This document shows positions 1 to 13,539 of a DNA stretch of 64,000 nt, in pieces; position 1 is the first letter of the stretch, and every line of letters starts with the position of its first letter. The notes under the pieces were generated by a model. It was not told the DNA's origin. It did not search any database and saw only the letters and a program-made list of their open reading frames with translations. Origin of the DNA: Myotis daubentonii (lineage: Eukaryota > Chordata > Mammalia > Chiroptera > Vespertilionidae); contig NC_081844.1 in NCBI RefSeq assembly GCF_963259705.1, forward strand, positions 37,203,341-37,267,340. The letters are read 5' to 3'. A program made the position numbers and the translations under genes.

Positions 1-987
1 AGTGATCCCAAGATGACTGCTGTATCAGAAATTGCCTTAGCTACAAGTAACAGAGTCCCTCCTCCCAAAATAATGTAATCCAGGTAAAAGTTTATTTATC
101 TCTCACATAAAAGAAAGCTGGAGATAGACACTCTGAGCTGGTATAGAAGCTCCATGATGCCATTAAATATGGCACCTTCCATATTTCTGTCCGGTTGGCC
201 TTACTGCTAATTTTCCTACAGTTTTCTCATCATTACAAGATAGCTACTATGGGTCCTGCAGTTTGACTGGGACTCATTTAGCCTGAAACTAATGGTCTGC
301 TTCCTCAGTCACCAAGATCACAGCTTCCCAGCCATCCTCTGAGCTCCTACAGGGTCCTGACCACATCCCATGGCACCCAAGTGGCTCAGGAAAGCTGAGC
401 ATCAGAACCTCCTCTGATAGATTTCTCCAAACATGATGAGGCCTTGTCCTGAGTAGGAGTGGGGTCAGAAGAGTCCAAAAGGAGGTCTCCTTTAGAGCTC
501 AGTCATGCATCTCGGCTGGACAAAAGCTCTTGGCTATGGGAGTATCTCTCACCTTATCTAGATAGTCCTCCTCCACTGCTGGTACTCCTTCACTTGAGCC
601 CAAGCTTGGAGTAGAGTGTGGAGAGCTGGGAGCCAGAGCCCTATCTTGCTTTCTTCCAGCTCTGTGCCCTTCTTTTTCCCACTCATCCTCATTCCAGTAG
701 GAGGAAAAGAGAAAAGCAGAGGCACTTACTGACTTAACCCCTTGGAAAGTTGACCTGACATTTTTATCTAACAACTTCTGCCACGGCCCCCTGCAGAACG
801 TATATGGCCATCGCTGCTTGCATGGGGCGCTGGCATTACCACAGCAGAGGTGGGAGATGAAGCATGTCAGTGATGACCATCACTGGCATTCAAGTGGAGA
901 AAGTTATATAAAGTTTGATGGCAATAAAGGGCAGATGGAAAGAAAACTTCAAGGCAAATTCTAGAGAACAGGAAGAGGTGAGAATGA
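1..987. other. intergenic, no gene recognised
   Basis: The first 350 bases look like an old interspersed repeat ('aaaagtttatttatctctcac', 'agctccatgatgccattaaa') that I could not name. The rest shows nothing recognisable. Confidence 0.5.
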
Positions 988-2172
<1,185 letters not shown>

Positions 2173-3107
2173 CTTGGAAAATAATTTCTGGAGAATGGAG
2201 GGTTTTGCTTTTGATTTTGCTTTATGCCCACATTGTCTCCCAAGAGAGGAAATCCCCGTCTGCAGGATAGCCGTGTGGGCCAGAGAAAAGATCTCTGCAT
2301 TATCAGACAGACAGCCTCCAACACGGGCCTGGCCACTGCCTAGCTCTATGACCATGGGCCAATCACTTCCCACCTCTGGCTGGGCCCCAGTTTCCCATAA
2401 GTGAAATGACCTCCAAGTTCAGTTCCAAACCCCAAGTCCAGTGGTTTGCAAGACCATCCAGTTTCTGAAAAGAGGGGCTCTTCTAGGCATGATGGTCTTA
2501 AGGCTTGTGGAGGTGGGTGAGCTGTTGGCAAGGTTCTCTCCTGAATGCACAGTGGGAAGAGACTTCAATGACCCCAGAGAGATGGGAGGTAAGTGAGGTC
2601 AGGGGTATCACTGAATAACATTTAAAATCCTACCAGATGGCAAATTGTTGGTGGAAGTGGCATGTGGGCCAAGCTTACCACATAAAGAAGGTCAAAAGAG
2701 TCAGGTGTTTACCCAAAATAAGAGAAAATATTAAACATGCCAGCTAAGGTTAGGATCCCTGGAACAGAAAAAGGCCTTTAACAGAAAATGACACAAGTTG
2801 TTTATGATGTAAAATTGGCCAAGATGATAAGCAAGAAAAACTTTGGGGTGGGGAGTCCAAAGCATCTCCAAGTATAATGGGGCATCAGGAATAAAGGACC
2901 ATGAAGAGACGGGCATGGAGGCCGTGTCCTATGGCATAACAGCTGTTAGTTACCAGTGGGTCAGTAGTCAGCTATGGACAGAGGGAATCAAAAGGTACAG
3001 CTCCACCCCTGCCCTCAGGAAGATTATGATCCAGCTGGGAGGTGGGGTGGGGAGATCCGGGTGCTAGAAGAAGGCTTGCTCCCTGGATGTGCAGTGGAAT
3101 CATCTGG
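2173..3107. other. intergenic, one MIR
   Basis: A MIR-like piece lies at about 2290-2420 ('gctctatgaccatgggccaa', 'ccagtttcccataagtgaaa'). Otherwise unique sequence with no coding signal. Confidence 0.5.
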
Positions 3108-3490
3108 TATATTAGTTGGCTAGGGCTGCCATAAAACATACCACAGACTGGGATTTTTCTCATAGTTCTGGGGGCTGGAAGCCTAAGATCAAGGTGTCAG
3201 TGGGCTGGCTTCTCTGAGGCCTCCCTTCTTGACTTGTAGGTGACCATCTTCTCCCTGTGTCTTCACATGGTCTTCCCTCTGCATGTCTGTGTCCTAATCT
3301 CTCCTTCTTATCCAGATATAGTCGTATGGGATAAGGACACACCTTAATAAATTACCTTATTTAATTTAATTACATCTTTAAAGGTCCTGTGTCCAAATAT
3401 AGTCACATTCTGAGGCACTGGGGACTGGAGAGGAGGATTTCAATGTATGAATGTGGCAGGATGGGGTGGGGGACAGGGACATAATTGAAC
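3108..3490 (+). repeat. old interspersed repeat of the 'ctagggctgccataa' family, copy 1
   Basis: Landmarks are 'ttggctagggctgccataa', 'ccacagactggg', 'cttcacatggtcttccctc' and 'atagtcacattctgaggcac'. Related copies are at 28295-28660 and, split by a Helitron, at 43385-44400. Ancient and widely shared among placental mammals; family name not certain. Confidence 0.7.
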
Positions 3491-4877
3491 CCTTAATGTG
3501 TGGAAAGCTTTAGAAAGTACTGACACCCAGACTTCACCTTCAGGGATTCAGAGCCTTTGGTTTGGCCTGAGCCCCAAACAACTTTTAGTATTTACAAAGG
3601 TTTTCTGTCTCTTTAAAGGCTCCCCAGCTGATTCTCAGCCAGTGCTGAAAACATGGACTCCATTGGATGCCAATTGCATTCCAACCCATGTGATGTTAAG
3701 TCGAAATCCAGCACAGGTTCCTAAAAGGAGAGCCTGGTCATGGCCTCTGGAGAATTTGACTGAAACTTCCAGGTGGGACTTTGGGGGATGGGAAGATGTG
3801 CACTGATAGACTGAGCAGGGCGAGGCCTGCGGCAACTTCGGGAGTGAACACTTTAATCTCAGGAGTGAAGGCATTGCCTGGTTTGGGGGAGATGGGGCTA
3901 TAAATAAAGCAGTCACCGCAGGCAGGAGCCACGGTAGACTTCTGAGCAGGGGCTTGATGTTGTGAGAGTGACAACCACCCAAGATCAACCAGCAGGATGG
4001 ATTGGAGGGCCTCAGGAGAGTAACGCCCAAGTGGGGATATTGTCATGACAACAGTACCTAAAATATACACACAATAAGGAAAGGGCATTTCTTCACATAA
4101 TGCATATACAACCACAACTCAGTAAGAGTTCACAAAGCCTAAAGAATCCTTACCATATGTAATCTTTTGTATAGTTCTGAACAGGCCTAATGAATCTATG
4201 CTGTTACAGGGTAGGACAATGGTTCTATTCACAGGAGGAAGGAGCCAAGATTGGGAGCACGCTTGAGGACGGCTACCCTACAAGGAGAGGCAAGGCCGGG
4301 AAAGCCCCTGAACAAAGGAGAAGTCCGAGGCTGGGCATGGGTCCAAAGGGTATTTGTCTCCTGGCCTCAGGGTTGTGAATGTCTCAAGCCTTAGTGGCCC
4401 TTCAGACTGCAAATGCCATGTTCTCTCCCCCAGTGAGGTTGCCTTGATCTGCTGATGAGGGCTGGTTGAAGGCAAAAGAGAAACAGCCCACTCTTGCAGA
4501 AATAAAAACCAAGGATGAGCGGCCCATAAAGATTCTGCACTGCCACGGAGACCATACAGTGACAGCAAGTGTCTGGATTCAAAAACAGGAAGGGGGAACT
4601 AGCCAGCACAGATGTGGACTCGTTCCATGGAAGTAGAATGAATAACTCCAAACCCTGCTATCTCTGACACTTGCAGTGGCCTCTGTGAGTGGGGTAGCTC
4701 ATTTCCTTGAGAATGTTTTTGTCATTTTGTCATCATGCTTCACACAGTGGGAGGTGGTGGTGGTGGGGAGAGCTGTGAGGGACCACCAGAGGCCAGGTCC
4801 TGTTGTGGAAGAAAAGGGAGCAAAGATGGGACCAGAACGGCAGGCTGGGCGGGTCCTGTTTTCACAGACTATCACTG
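3491..4877. other. intergenic, nothing recognised
   Basis: Several frames are open for 80 to 130 codons, but none resembles a known protein or has splice support. Confidence 0.45.
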
Positions 4878-4931
4878 TGTGTTAGTCAGGGTTACTCAGA
4901 AAACAAAACTAATATGATTAGATACATAGAT

Positions 4932-4979
<48 letters not shown>

Positions 4980-5386
4980 TTATGAGGAACTGAATCATGT
5001 GATTATGGAGGCTGAGAAGTCCAAGATCTGCCATCTGTAAACTAGGGGCCCAGGAGAGCAGGGGCATAATTCAGTCCAAAGTCCAAAAGTCTGGGAACCA
5101 GGGAAGCTGATGTAGGTCCTACTTGATTCTGAAAGCCCAAGAACCAGGACAGAAGAAGATGGAGAATTTTCCCATCCTCTATCTTTTTGTTCTATCGGGG
5201 CCCTTAATGGACTGGATGATGCCCACCCACATTGGTGAAAGCAATTTTCTTTATTTACTCAGTTAACTGATTCAAATGCTAATCTCAGAAAAGACCCTCA
5301 CAGACACACCAGAAATAATGTATCACTAGCTACCTGGGCATCCTTTAGCCCAGTCCAATTGACACACGACATTAACCATCACACCG
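4878..5386 (+). repeat. old mammalian interspersed repeat, copy 1, with GATA microsatellite
   Basis: It runs from 'gttagtcagggttactcag' to 'acattaaccatcacac' and parallels 23787-24751. Shared text includes 'tgattatggaggctgagaag' and 'ccacccacattggtga'. A (GATA)n expansion lies inside it. Confidence 0.7.
4932..4979 (+). repeat. (GATA)n microsatellite
   Basis: About 12 perfect GATA units inside an older repeat, probably grown from the repeat's own AT-rich 'ggatatata' segment. Confidence 0.95.
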
Positions 5387-6994
5387 TGGTTCTGACCAAT
5401 GCTGTAAAATAACCTGGGGCAGCCACAGGGTGCAACCATGGCAGGAAAGCCCTGTTTTCCCTCTTTAGGTTTAGTTACAACTGGCTAGTACTGTACTCTA
5501 TGACCCTTCATTGGGCTGGAGACAGAACATTCTATTCAGCCTTTTCTCCTCTGGGAAATGGGTGGAAGCAATTTGTAATATGTGGATGTGGACTAGACAG
5601 GAGAGAGACATACCTGCAATCTGGAGCTTGCTGGGCACAGTGGGGAGATGAGTGTTTACCAGGAGGTTTGAGATGATGGTTATGAAATTCCTGGGACATA
5701 GTAAGATAGCAATAAAGATTAGGTCTCCCTTTTGGTTTAATAGGTAAAAAAACCCAAAAACAGCTCTTGGCTATACAATCCAATTTATTGATTTATGTGG
5801 TTATGTCCATCCAAAATTCAGGGGAAGGGAATCTCTATCTGATCCTGATTTCCTTTCTCCCCTGAACTCTTAGAGTACTTTCTCTCTTTCATTCTTACGC
5901 AGACTGTATAATTGTTATGGGCATACACAGCTTATTTCTCCTACTGTACTAGGATAGAGTTAGGCCATTTATTTTGGAGTCCTCAGGACATAGTACAGTG
6001 CACAGCACATAGTAGGTGCTCAGGGAATGTTTGTTGAATGCCTGAATGAGTAAATGAATGAACATTCATTGGAATTAATGGCCATATGATTCTTAGCCTG
6101 AGATTGACCTGATACAGGGTCAATGAGGTCAATGTTAGGATTTAAAAGCATTTGAGGACCCTTTGATGGTCTAACACTATTTGGAGCCAAACATGACCTA
6201 CTTGTCCTCTGAGATGGCTCAGGCCCTCTATCAATCATCAGTTTCTACTCACCCCTCCTTAGACTGAGACTGTGGTAATATAATGAGTGGTACCTCAGCC
6301 ACTGGCCTCACTTATCTATGCTGGGCTGGACTCCCCCCACCCCACAGAAGCTCAGGGCCTGGATCCACTGAACCCCAGGAGTCACTCTGAGAGTGAGGGT
6401 CAGCATCTGATGGCACCCACCTGTCAGTCAGGGTGCTCGTGGGAAACACAGAACATAGCCAAAAGGTTAATTGAAGTTTAAAGAAGAAACATGGATAGAA
6501 TGTCCAACATTCTGTGTCCGACAAGGAAGGGTGATGTGTGCCTAGAAAACAGCAGCAGTGGGAAGCTGCTACTGCCCCTGGACCTGAAGGGGCAGGAGAG
6601 GAAACAGCATTGCTGGACCAGTGAAAGCTGCAGCTACAGAAGAGCCATCCAATGACCTTGAGTAGAGGAATGCAGACATTGCCAAAGTTATGGCGGGGCA
6701 GGGAATGGAGAAACAAATACATACCCAACCTCTCTATCATCTTTCCCTCTGACCTACAGCTGGTGCTGCCCATTGAGAAGCTAGAGGGCAAGGGAGACCA
6801 TGAGGCAATCCATAGCAGTTAAACTCCTAAGTCAAAGGACTAAGAATAGATCTGGAGAGGCAGAGATTTAACAAGCCAAACACCCCAAATGAGATCTGCT
6901 TCCAACCAAAGGAAACCCTGTGCAGAGGCACCAGGAGCAGCCCTGAAACGTTAAGTGTATGCCAGCTCCATAAACACTCTCCATGACCCTACTG
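5387..6994. other. intergenic with MIR relic
   Basis: The end of a MIR is seen at about 5985-6065 ('cagcacatagtaggtgctca', 'tgtttgttgaatg'). A 159-codon minus-strand open frame (6312-6791) has no recognisable content. Confidence 0.45.
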
Positions 6995-7229
6995 CAGTGA
7001 TGGTGAACCTGTGACACATGTGTCAGAGGTGACACGCGAACGCATTTTTTTGGTTGATTTTTCTTTGTTAAATGGCATTTAAATATATAAAATAAATATA
7101 AAAAATATAAGTCTTTGTTTTACTATGGTTGCAAATATCAAAAAATTTCTATATGTGACACGGCACCAGAGTTAAGTTAGGGTTTTTCAAAATGCTGACA
7201 TGCTGAGCTCAAAAGGTTCACCATCACTG
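6995..7229 (+). mobile_element. non-autonomous hAT transposon, 'cagtgatggtgaacct' family
   Basis: The terminal inverted repeats are 'cagtgatggtgaacc' and 'ggttcaccatcactg'. The 8-bp target duplications ccctactg and ccctacag match at 7 of 8. The 235-bp AT-rich interior has no coding capacity. Confidence 0.9.
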
Positions 7230-7900
7230 CCCTACAGTGTGCCAAGCCTTGGGGAGGCACTGGAGAGTCAAAAGCCTAACCAGAATTTCCCTCAGTCCTG
7301 GGAGAGAAATAAAAATTATTTTTTATCCTTCTTGAATCTGATGGCAACCCCAGAACACGAGGTGGGGCCCCAACCTGCAGTCTGTGACCCAAGTTGCCCC
7401 CCAAATTCTCCAGATCTATATCAAGTCATGTAGTAACCAGTAATTCATGGTGGGTCATAGCTATGAGACATTTTCATATTATTTTATGGAATCCCAACAT
7501 AGTCCCATGAGAGATATAATAACTAATATCCCTCTCTACCAACTCTACATTTTTTCAGGTGAAAAAAACTGATTAACAGGTCTGAAAACAACCCAAGTTT
7601 CATGACTGAAAACCCTACCCTCTCTCTTCGCCTGTGAGAAAGGGTGGCTGAAGTCCTGACCAGGCTCCTGAATTCGCCCTGCTTCCCAAATACAGGCTTG
7701 AGGCTCCTAAAGCAGAGCAGACAGAGCTCAGAGGGTCAAGCTGGACCACACCACAGCTGCCTGAGCAAAAAAAAAGTGGAGAAGGTACCCTTGGCTCCTC
7801 TCTGACACAAGCCCATTCACTCACCTGCTACATAAGCTCAACCACATGTCTACCCCCTCTTCTCTGCAAACAGTTCAGAATAGATGCTCTCCCAGAATCC

Positions 7901-8660
7901 ATGGCTGTGGGCAAGAGAAGCAAGCTTCTCAGCATATGGACCACAGGACAATATGCATCCTACAGGACAGCCTGGCAACTTTGAGGCTCCTGCAAGCATA
8001 TGAACTGATTCTCTGGGATAGTGACTAGTTGAAGATCAAATCAAAGAAAGCAAGACTGTCAGAGTATAGAAAGTGAGTGTGAAAAAAAAAAGAAGAAGAA
8101 AGTGGGTGTGGGTATGGTGTTGTTTCTTGGTTTCCATGACTGTCCAGGGCCACCCCAAAGTTACTGGCATTGCTCAAGTACCACTTGCTGGAGCTGAAGG
8201 AGGCCCTAGGTTTGGCAGGGCAGTTGGCAAAATAGTACCAAGTCCCTGGGCTCTTGCTGGATTAGGAGGCCATCCAAGGGTTTAGTGGACATCCAACAGG
8301 AATGGACCTATAGGCATAATTGCTCCAGCATTACTGCAGCCCAGCCCCATCTGTGGGCAGAGCAAACCCACCTCTAGACATTATGGTTCTTCCACCTGGA
8401 ATGAGCCCACTAACCCCAACTTGGATTTCTCCTCCTCAATAAGCACGGCCTCTCCAGTCTCCTTGGGACCCTCTTCACCTGGAATTAGGAGCCCACCTCC
8501 CTCAGGAATGCATCCACCCAGGCCCTAGGTAGTGTTGAGCCTTCTTGACCACTTTTTTCCTGCCATAACTAGGTGAAAGTGTGCACTGTTTGTGAGCTTT
8601 TCGTCTCCTCTTTGCTACATTTACATGGCCAATAATAATAAATGCACAGAACGTTTGAAC
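7901..8660 (+). pseudogene. SNRPN: SNRPN/SNRPB-type (Sm B/N) processed pseudogene
   Basis: An intronless, decayed copy of the spliceosomal Sm B/B'/N mRNA. It begins ATG GCT GTG GGC AAG (parent MTVGKSSK) at 7901. Around 8103-8250 it reads LVSMTVQG, then [15 protein letters not shown], the Sm B/N signature TGIARVPLAGAAGGP. Around 8355-8400 are remnants of VGRATPPPGIMAPPPGM. It ends PGIRSPPPSGMHPPRP with the stop at 8526-8528. The 3' UTR, with 'gtttgtgagctttt' and AATAAA at 8637-8642, fits SNRPN better than SNRPB. Multiple stops and indels (for example TAG about 45 codons in) show it is dead. The parent choice between SNRPN and SNRPB is from memory. Confidence 0.82.
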
Positions 8661-9011
8661 GAGGGGTGAGGTGGGGACAAGCAAAAGCTTCGGAGTCAGA
8701 AGACTAGCTCTTCATCCTGATTCTGCCATGAGGAAGTCACTTCATCTCACTGGGGAAGATGTGGGAAGGAGATGAAGGCCCAGGTGCTTTCCAAGTGACC
8801 TTTGAGCTTCAGTGCCTGTGATCCCATTACCTCCGCCAAGAGGATCACCTTCTACATATCCAGCCCCCTCCCAAGTTAACCTCTGGGCTTTTTCACCCTC
8901 CCATGCATTGGCATCCCAACCCAGCCCTAGAGACCCAATGCTTCTTATACCTCCTGTTCCCTCTTAGGTATCTTAAGGAACCATAACTCATAAACTTGTG
9001 TCCACACAACT

Positions 9012-9125
9012 TTGCCTGTGAGGAAGGGTGGCTGAAGGCCTGACCAGGCTCCCTAATTCGCCCTGCTTCCCAAATACAGGCTTGAGGATCACCTCCCTCA
9101 GGAATGCATCCACCCAGGCCCTAGG
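9012..9125 (+). repeat. mosaic partial duplicate of the 7.6-8.5 kb region
   Basis: The left 76 bases copy 7629-7703 ('gcctgtgaggaagggtgg' to 'acaggcttgagg') with a few differences. The right 36 bases (9090-9125) are identical to 8494-8529, the last codons of the Sm pseudogene. The roughly 790 bp that separates the two sources is missing, so the copy is a duplication with an internal deletion, or a two-template repair patch. Confidence 0.75.
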
Positions 9126-9694
9126 AATGCACGCACCCACAATTGTGTATGAGGCCAATTCATCCCACTATTACCTACTGAATACCTACTAGGTCCTGGG
9201 CATTCACAAGAAAGAAGACTTCTCAGGACACAGTTCTCTAATATTTTACTCTCCAGGCAACTATGAAACAGAGAAAGGGAAAACCTTTTGATTTAAACAA
9301 CTCTGATAGTACCCCTTCCCCTCCACTTCCTTCCCCTTCCCCTCCCTGCACAGAGCTGCTGGTCAAGGGAGCAGGTGCTGGAGGGGTGGGGGTGCAGAGA
9401 TGATGGAGGGAGTGGACCTTCTTTGCTCTGTTCTTACAACTTTTCAGTAGGTTTGCAACTACTGTACTTCAAAATTAATGTTAGTTACTTTAAAAACATG
9501 AATAGTGGAGACACAAGATTTGCTGGAGGACAGTAGGCGGAATGCTTAAAGGCAGCAGGCACCAGAAGAGCCCCCATTGACCTGTGGACAAAACCATCCC
9601 CACCGAAGAGGCTGACACAGGCCCAGAGACCAGACTGGGAGATGGTGACCTGGCCCTGCCACTAATCCCATTGTTTATGCAGCAGCTCTCTGTG

Positions 9695-9840
9695 GATGAC
9701 CTGCCTTCTGCCAGGTGAGGTGTGGAGTGCTGTGAGTGTGGATGAGTTGCTTTACCTCTCTGGGCCTCAATTTCCTCATCTGTAAAATGAGTTATTTAAC
9801 TCAGTGATGCTTATGGGTCCTTCCAATGTTCACCCTTTCT
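9695..9840 (+). repeat. MIR SINE
   Basis: 'gttgctttacctctctgggc', 'ctcaatttcctcatctgtaa' and 'aatgagttatttaactcag' are the MIR core. Confidence 0.8.
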
Positions 9841-10239
9841 GAGTCGGTAACGAAGACTCCAGGGACCTTCATGTCTAGGCATTGGAGAGAGGTACTGGGG
9901 GAATGTGGGATGGGTTAACGCTTGCTTTGCCTATGAGGCAAAGAGAATTCAAGCCAGTCCCCCTCAAAGCCCCAGTGCTACTCTTTCGGAGCTTAAATGA
10001 ACTGAACTCATGAATGTCTCTGTCTAAGCCCAGTCACCACTCCTGCAGAGAGACATCGCCACCTGCCCTGCAGTGTTGTGGTGGTGTACCTGCACCTTCC
10101 TGCCCTCAGTGCCTTCCTCTTCCCCTTCCCCTTCCCCCTTGAGGCATCTCAGGACCCGCCAGCCCCTGGAGCCTGCTTCATAATGACCTCCTTGGATGAA
10201 AGGCGCTGGGGCAACAGGAAGGACTGTTGTTTTAACTGC

Positions 10240-10375
10240 TCTGCGTTTCCTCCCTTTGTCTCTGGCATTATAAACAAGCCTATTCCCCAAAGCCACATCT
10301 GATAATCCAGCTGCGGGAGGTCAGCGGTCAAGCAATCAGAAATGCTCTTAGCTGGGATTAGGTAATTCAGAACAC
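10240..10375 (-). promoter_or_regulatory. candidate photoreceptor promoter, possibly RP1L1 5' end
   Basis: On the minus strand a TATA-like 'tgtttataatg' (about 10267-10276) is preceded, in transcription order, by two CRX/OTX-type K50 homeodomain sites. One is TAATCC in reverse at 10355-10360 (GGATTA on plus), with an adjacent TAATT. The other is TAATCC on plus at 10303-10308. The spacing, 30 to 90 bp upstream of the TATA, is promoter-like. RP1L1, a photoreceptor gene, is known to lie on the minus strand upstream of C8orf74 in human, at a distance of the same order. The motifs are visible; the promoter and its assignment are inference. The TATA is also readable on the plus strand. Confidence 0.3.
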
Positions 10376-11046
10376 GGCCTGATGCCATAGCCTGTCGGAA
10401 CCAACCCAACCTCGCGGTCACTGAGGCTGTCTGGGCACAGATGCCCCTCGGGAAGCTGCCAGGTGCCCAGAAGAGCAAGAGCGAACAGGGCAAAGGTCAG
10501 CCTGTCAGCCTGAGACAGCTCCCAAGCCGGCCCAGCCGCAGGACCTGAGGCCATGACAAAGGCCCTGTTTGGGGAAGCTCTTTGCACCCACTCTCAGCTG
10601 ATCCCACAGCAACCTTGTAAAGGAGACAGACAGGTCGAGCATTTTAGTGCACCAGATCATGAGGCCTGAGAGGAGAAAGGCCTGCTCAGGGCCCACAGAG
10701 TAGAACCTTCTGGGTCAGGTTTCTAGACCCAAACTCAAGACTTGCACACTCAGGGGCATCAGCTTCATGTTCCCCAGCCCTCCAGCTTGTCACAAAGCCT
10801 GCCGAGTGACAGGTCCTCTGGCCCCCGAGTCGAGCTATTTATCTAAAACACTGTTTATCTAATACAATTCATCATCAAGGCAGTTAGATGATAAATTTAA
10901 TGAGCATTTACAGTGTGAGATGTTATGTGAGGACCAGAAGACTCTTCTAGGTGTTTTTGGCAATAAATAGAGGAATAAACATACCAATAAAAAGTAGAGT
11001 CAAAAGAACGTCCTCTGTCATTGAGCAACCTACTTGATATATGCTA

Positions 11047-11253
11047 GAGCCGTGGGCAAACTACGGCCCGCTTGAAATGAATAAAACTAAAAAAAAAAAA
11101 AAAAAAAAAAAGACCGTACCCTTTTATGTAATGATGTTTACTTTGAATTTATATTAGTTCACACAAACACTCCATCCATGCTTTTGTTCCGGCCCTCCGG
11201 TCCAGTTTAAGAACCCATTGTGGCCCTCGAGTCAAAAAGTTTGCCCACCTCTG
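11047..11253 (+). mobile_element. non-autonomous hAT, 'ccgtgggcaaacta' family, copy 1
   Basis: It is co-linear with 57380-57593: 'gtgggcaaactacggcccgc', an A-run, 'accgtacccttttatg', 'tggccctcgagtcaaaaag', 'tttgcccacctctg'. It lacks 19 bases near the left end present in the other copy and has an expanded A-run (about 23 A). The flanks share CTAGA, consistent with a decayed 8-bp duplication. Confidence 0.85.
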
Positions 11254-12267
11254 TCTAGATGCTCTGGTTAATTACTTCTCTGCTGAGATTTCCTGCAAGA
11301 AAGAGTTAATGTGGCTGGAACTTGTGGGAACTTATCTCCCACATAGGCTCTTATTTCCCTAAATTGGTTGAGACAGGAGGGGAAAGAGAGGGGGAAATAG
11401 GAAGAGAGAGAGGAAAAATGGATTAGTTTCAAGATCAAAAGATGCTCAGAGATCCAAAAGGAAACACAAGCTCCGGGGGTGGGGGGATTTCCAAGACTGT
11501 ATCCTCCTGATAAGGAAGTCGTTCTTGGGATGGCCCCACCCTCCTGTCTGCAGCCCCAGGCCGGGTGCCCTCCGCAGAGTGGCAATGGCACCCATTCCTG
11601 GAGCTGATGGCCTGAGAGGCCAGAGCAGCTTAAGAGGTACAGACCCAGACCTAGGGAACATGTCCTAAATCCGCGACAGGAAAAAACAATTGGCAAACAC
11701 CTGCTTTGTAATATTTTGTCAGTTTCAGGTATGTCTTAATGTGTGTTTAATATGTGAACACAAAAGTATGGGCTAACCTTGCCTATGCAAATTAAACACA
11801 CATGCAAACACACTTCCATTTATCCACAGGCACTTGGGCAGGATGAAGTAGGAAGGAACTCTCCATGGATGCTGGAGACTTAAACAGAAATTTGAGTGAA
11901 TCAAACAGGAAAAAAACGTTAAAGAAAGAATTGCAATAATCCATTCCTTTGAATTTTTTTTCTTACAAAATTAGATTAAAATTCCTACTCAGATTGTTTG
12001 AGGGTTGGCATTATTGGGACCAGATTTGAGAACAAATAAGAGGTCTCACCAGATAGAAGGACACAGATAAATCCATCAGCTGCTCGACGGATTAATGGGA
12101 GGAGCTACCACTGGGCAGCTGGGGCCAGCTGTTCTCACCTGTGCTCACGGAGAAAGCACACATTGTGTCTGCTGAGTGTTATATTTGCTCATCCTCAGCT
12201 CTGGTCTTTGCAACCCCATCATCAGCAGGAAAGGTAATACAAGGAGGAGGGAGGGAGGGAGGGGAAG

Positions 12268-12318
<51 letters not shown>

Positions 12319-13539
12319 GACATTGTATAACCTAAGATTCAGGTAATACAGTTGTGTTGACCTGTCACACCTCTTTCCCTTTGCTTCCCACCGATATTTT
12401 CAATTTGTTTAATAAGCCCTGCTATTTGAGCATCTTATCATGGACATTTCTGTTTCATGACCCCAAGGAAGGCTTGCATCAACTATACTCAGAGTACCAG
12501 TGTGTCAAGGTATCCCCATTCAACAAATCCAAAGGACGCATGGCATTTAACTTGGTGAAGACAGTACGAAAAGCATTTCAAGTAGAAGGAACAGCATGAG
12601 CAAAGGCCCTGTGACATTTTCTTCCTTTTCGGACACGGTGTTGGCAGAATGTTGCATGGGATGTATTTATTACAGGGTGCTAAATGGTCTGGGTGTTTTG
12701 TTTACTTGTCTTCTGGTTTTACTTTACTTGTTTTTATTTAAAACAAACAAATAAATAAAGCTACCATGAAATGACACCGGTCATAGGGATGAAAACTGGA
12801 AGATTTTAGAGTGGGGTTGACAGGAGCCTTAGACTGGCCCAAGAAGGAAAGATGCACAATACAAATGCTTACCTCTGTCGTTTCTGTCTTAGCAATGATA
12901 CTATTCTGACAGTGAGGCCTCATATAGCTCAGATAGTTGGAGAATGAGCCATTTACATAAGTCAACTTCCCAGGTAACAAAGGATGCATTTCATCAAATA
13001 CCAAGATATTTTTTTTCTGGGCCGTAAATCATTCTAAACATGTTTTGAAGAATTTGTAAGTAGGAAAGAGATTGTTATAACGTTAACCTATAAAATAACA
13101 TACAACCGTTTTCATTCAATATGCAGCCAATGCAATGCCCTGGCTCGCCAAATCCTGTGTTAGATTCCTCCTTCCTAGTGTATGAGCACACTTCCTGTCC
13201 CCTGCAGTCAGGGCGCCCTGGTGGCCAGCTTTTGCCAATGAAATGTGAACAGACATGACACATGCCATTACTATGCTGAGGCAGTGAATGTGGAGACCTC
13301 GAGTTGGGACAGCAGAGCCAATTAAAGCAGTTTGGGTCCCCGGGTCACCATGTATAGGACAATAGCCCCAGAGAGATAAATGGATTGACAATGATCCTGT
13401 GTAATTGAGAAATAGTTTTCTGTTGGGTTAAGCCACTGAGGTTTGTCTCTGCAGCATTACCTAGCCTATCCACACTAATACATATTATAAACATGAGAAC
13501 AACAAAATAAAAATACACATTTTTTAAAAATATGCATGG
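11254..13539. other. intergenic, L2 relic
   Basis: 'gtagaaggaacagcatgagc' followed by 'aaaggccctgtg' near 12580 is L2-like. 'gttaagccactgaggtttgt' near 13425 belongs to another old repeat. No gene is visible. Confidence 0.45.
12244..12315 (+). repeat. (GGGA)n(GA)n purine tract
   Basis: A GGA/GGGA-rich lead (12244-12270) grades into about 22 AG units. Confidence 0.95.

Larger units (their letters stand above)
9126..11046. other. intergenic around the candidate promoter
   Basis: Besides the MIR at 9695 and the homeodomain-site cluster at 10240-10375, an L2-like relic ends near 10990. The block at 10030-10760 is free of recognised repeats, unlike most of the window. Confidence 0.4.

Noticed and set aside
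10024..10696. Overlapping open frames on both strands near 10.0-10.7 kb as possible RP1L1 coding exons
   Set aside because: None contains a doublecortin motif or a repetitive Glu-rich RP1L1 segment; only a non-coding promoter role is suggested.
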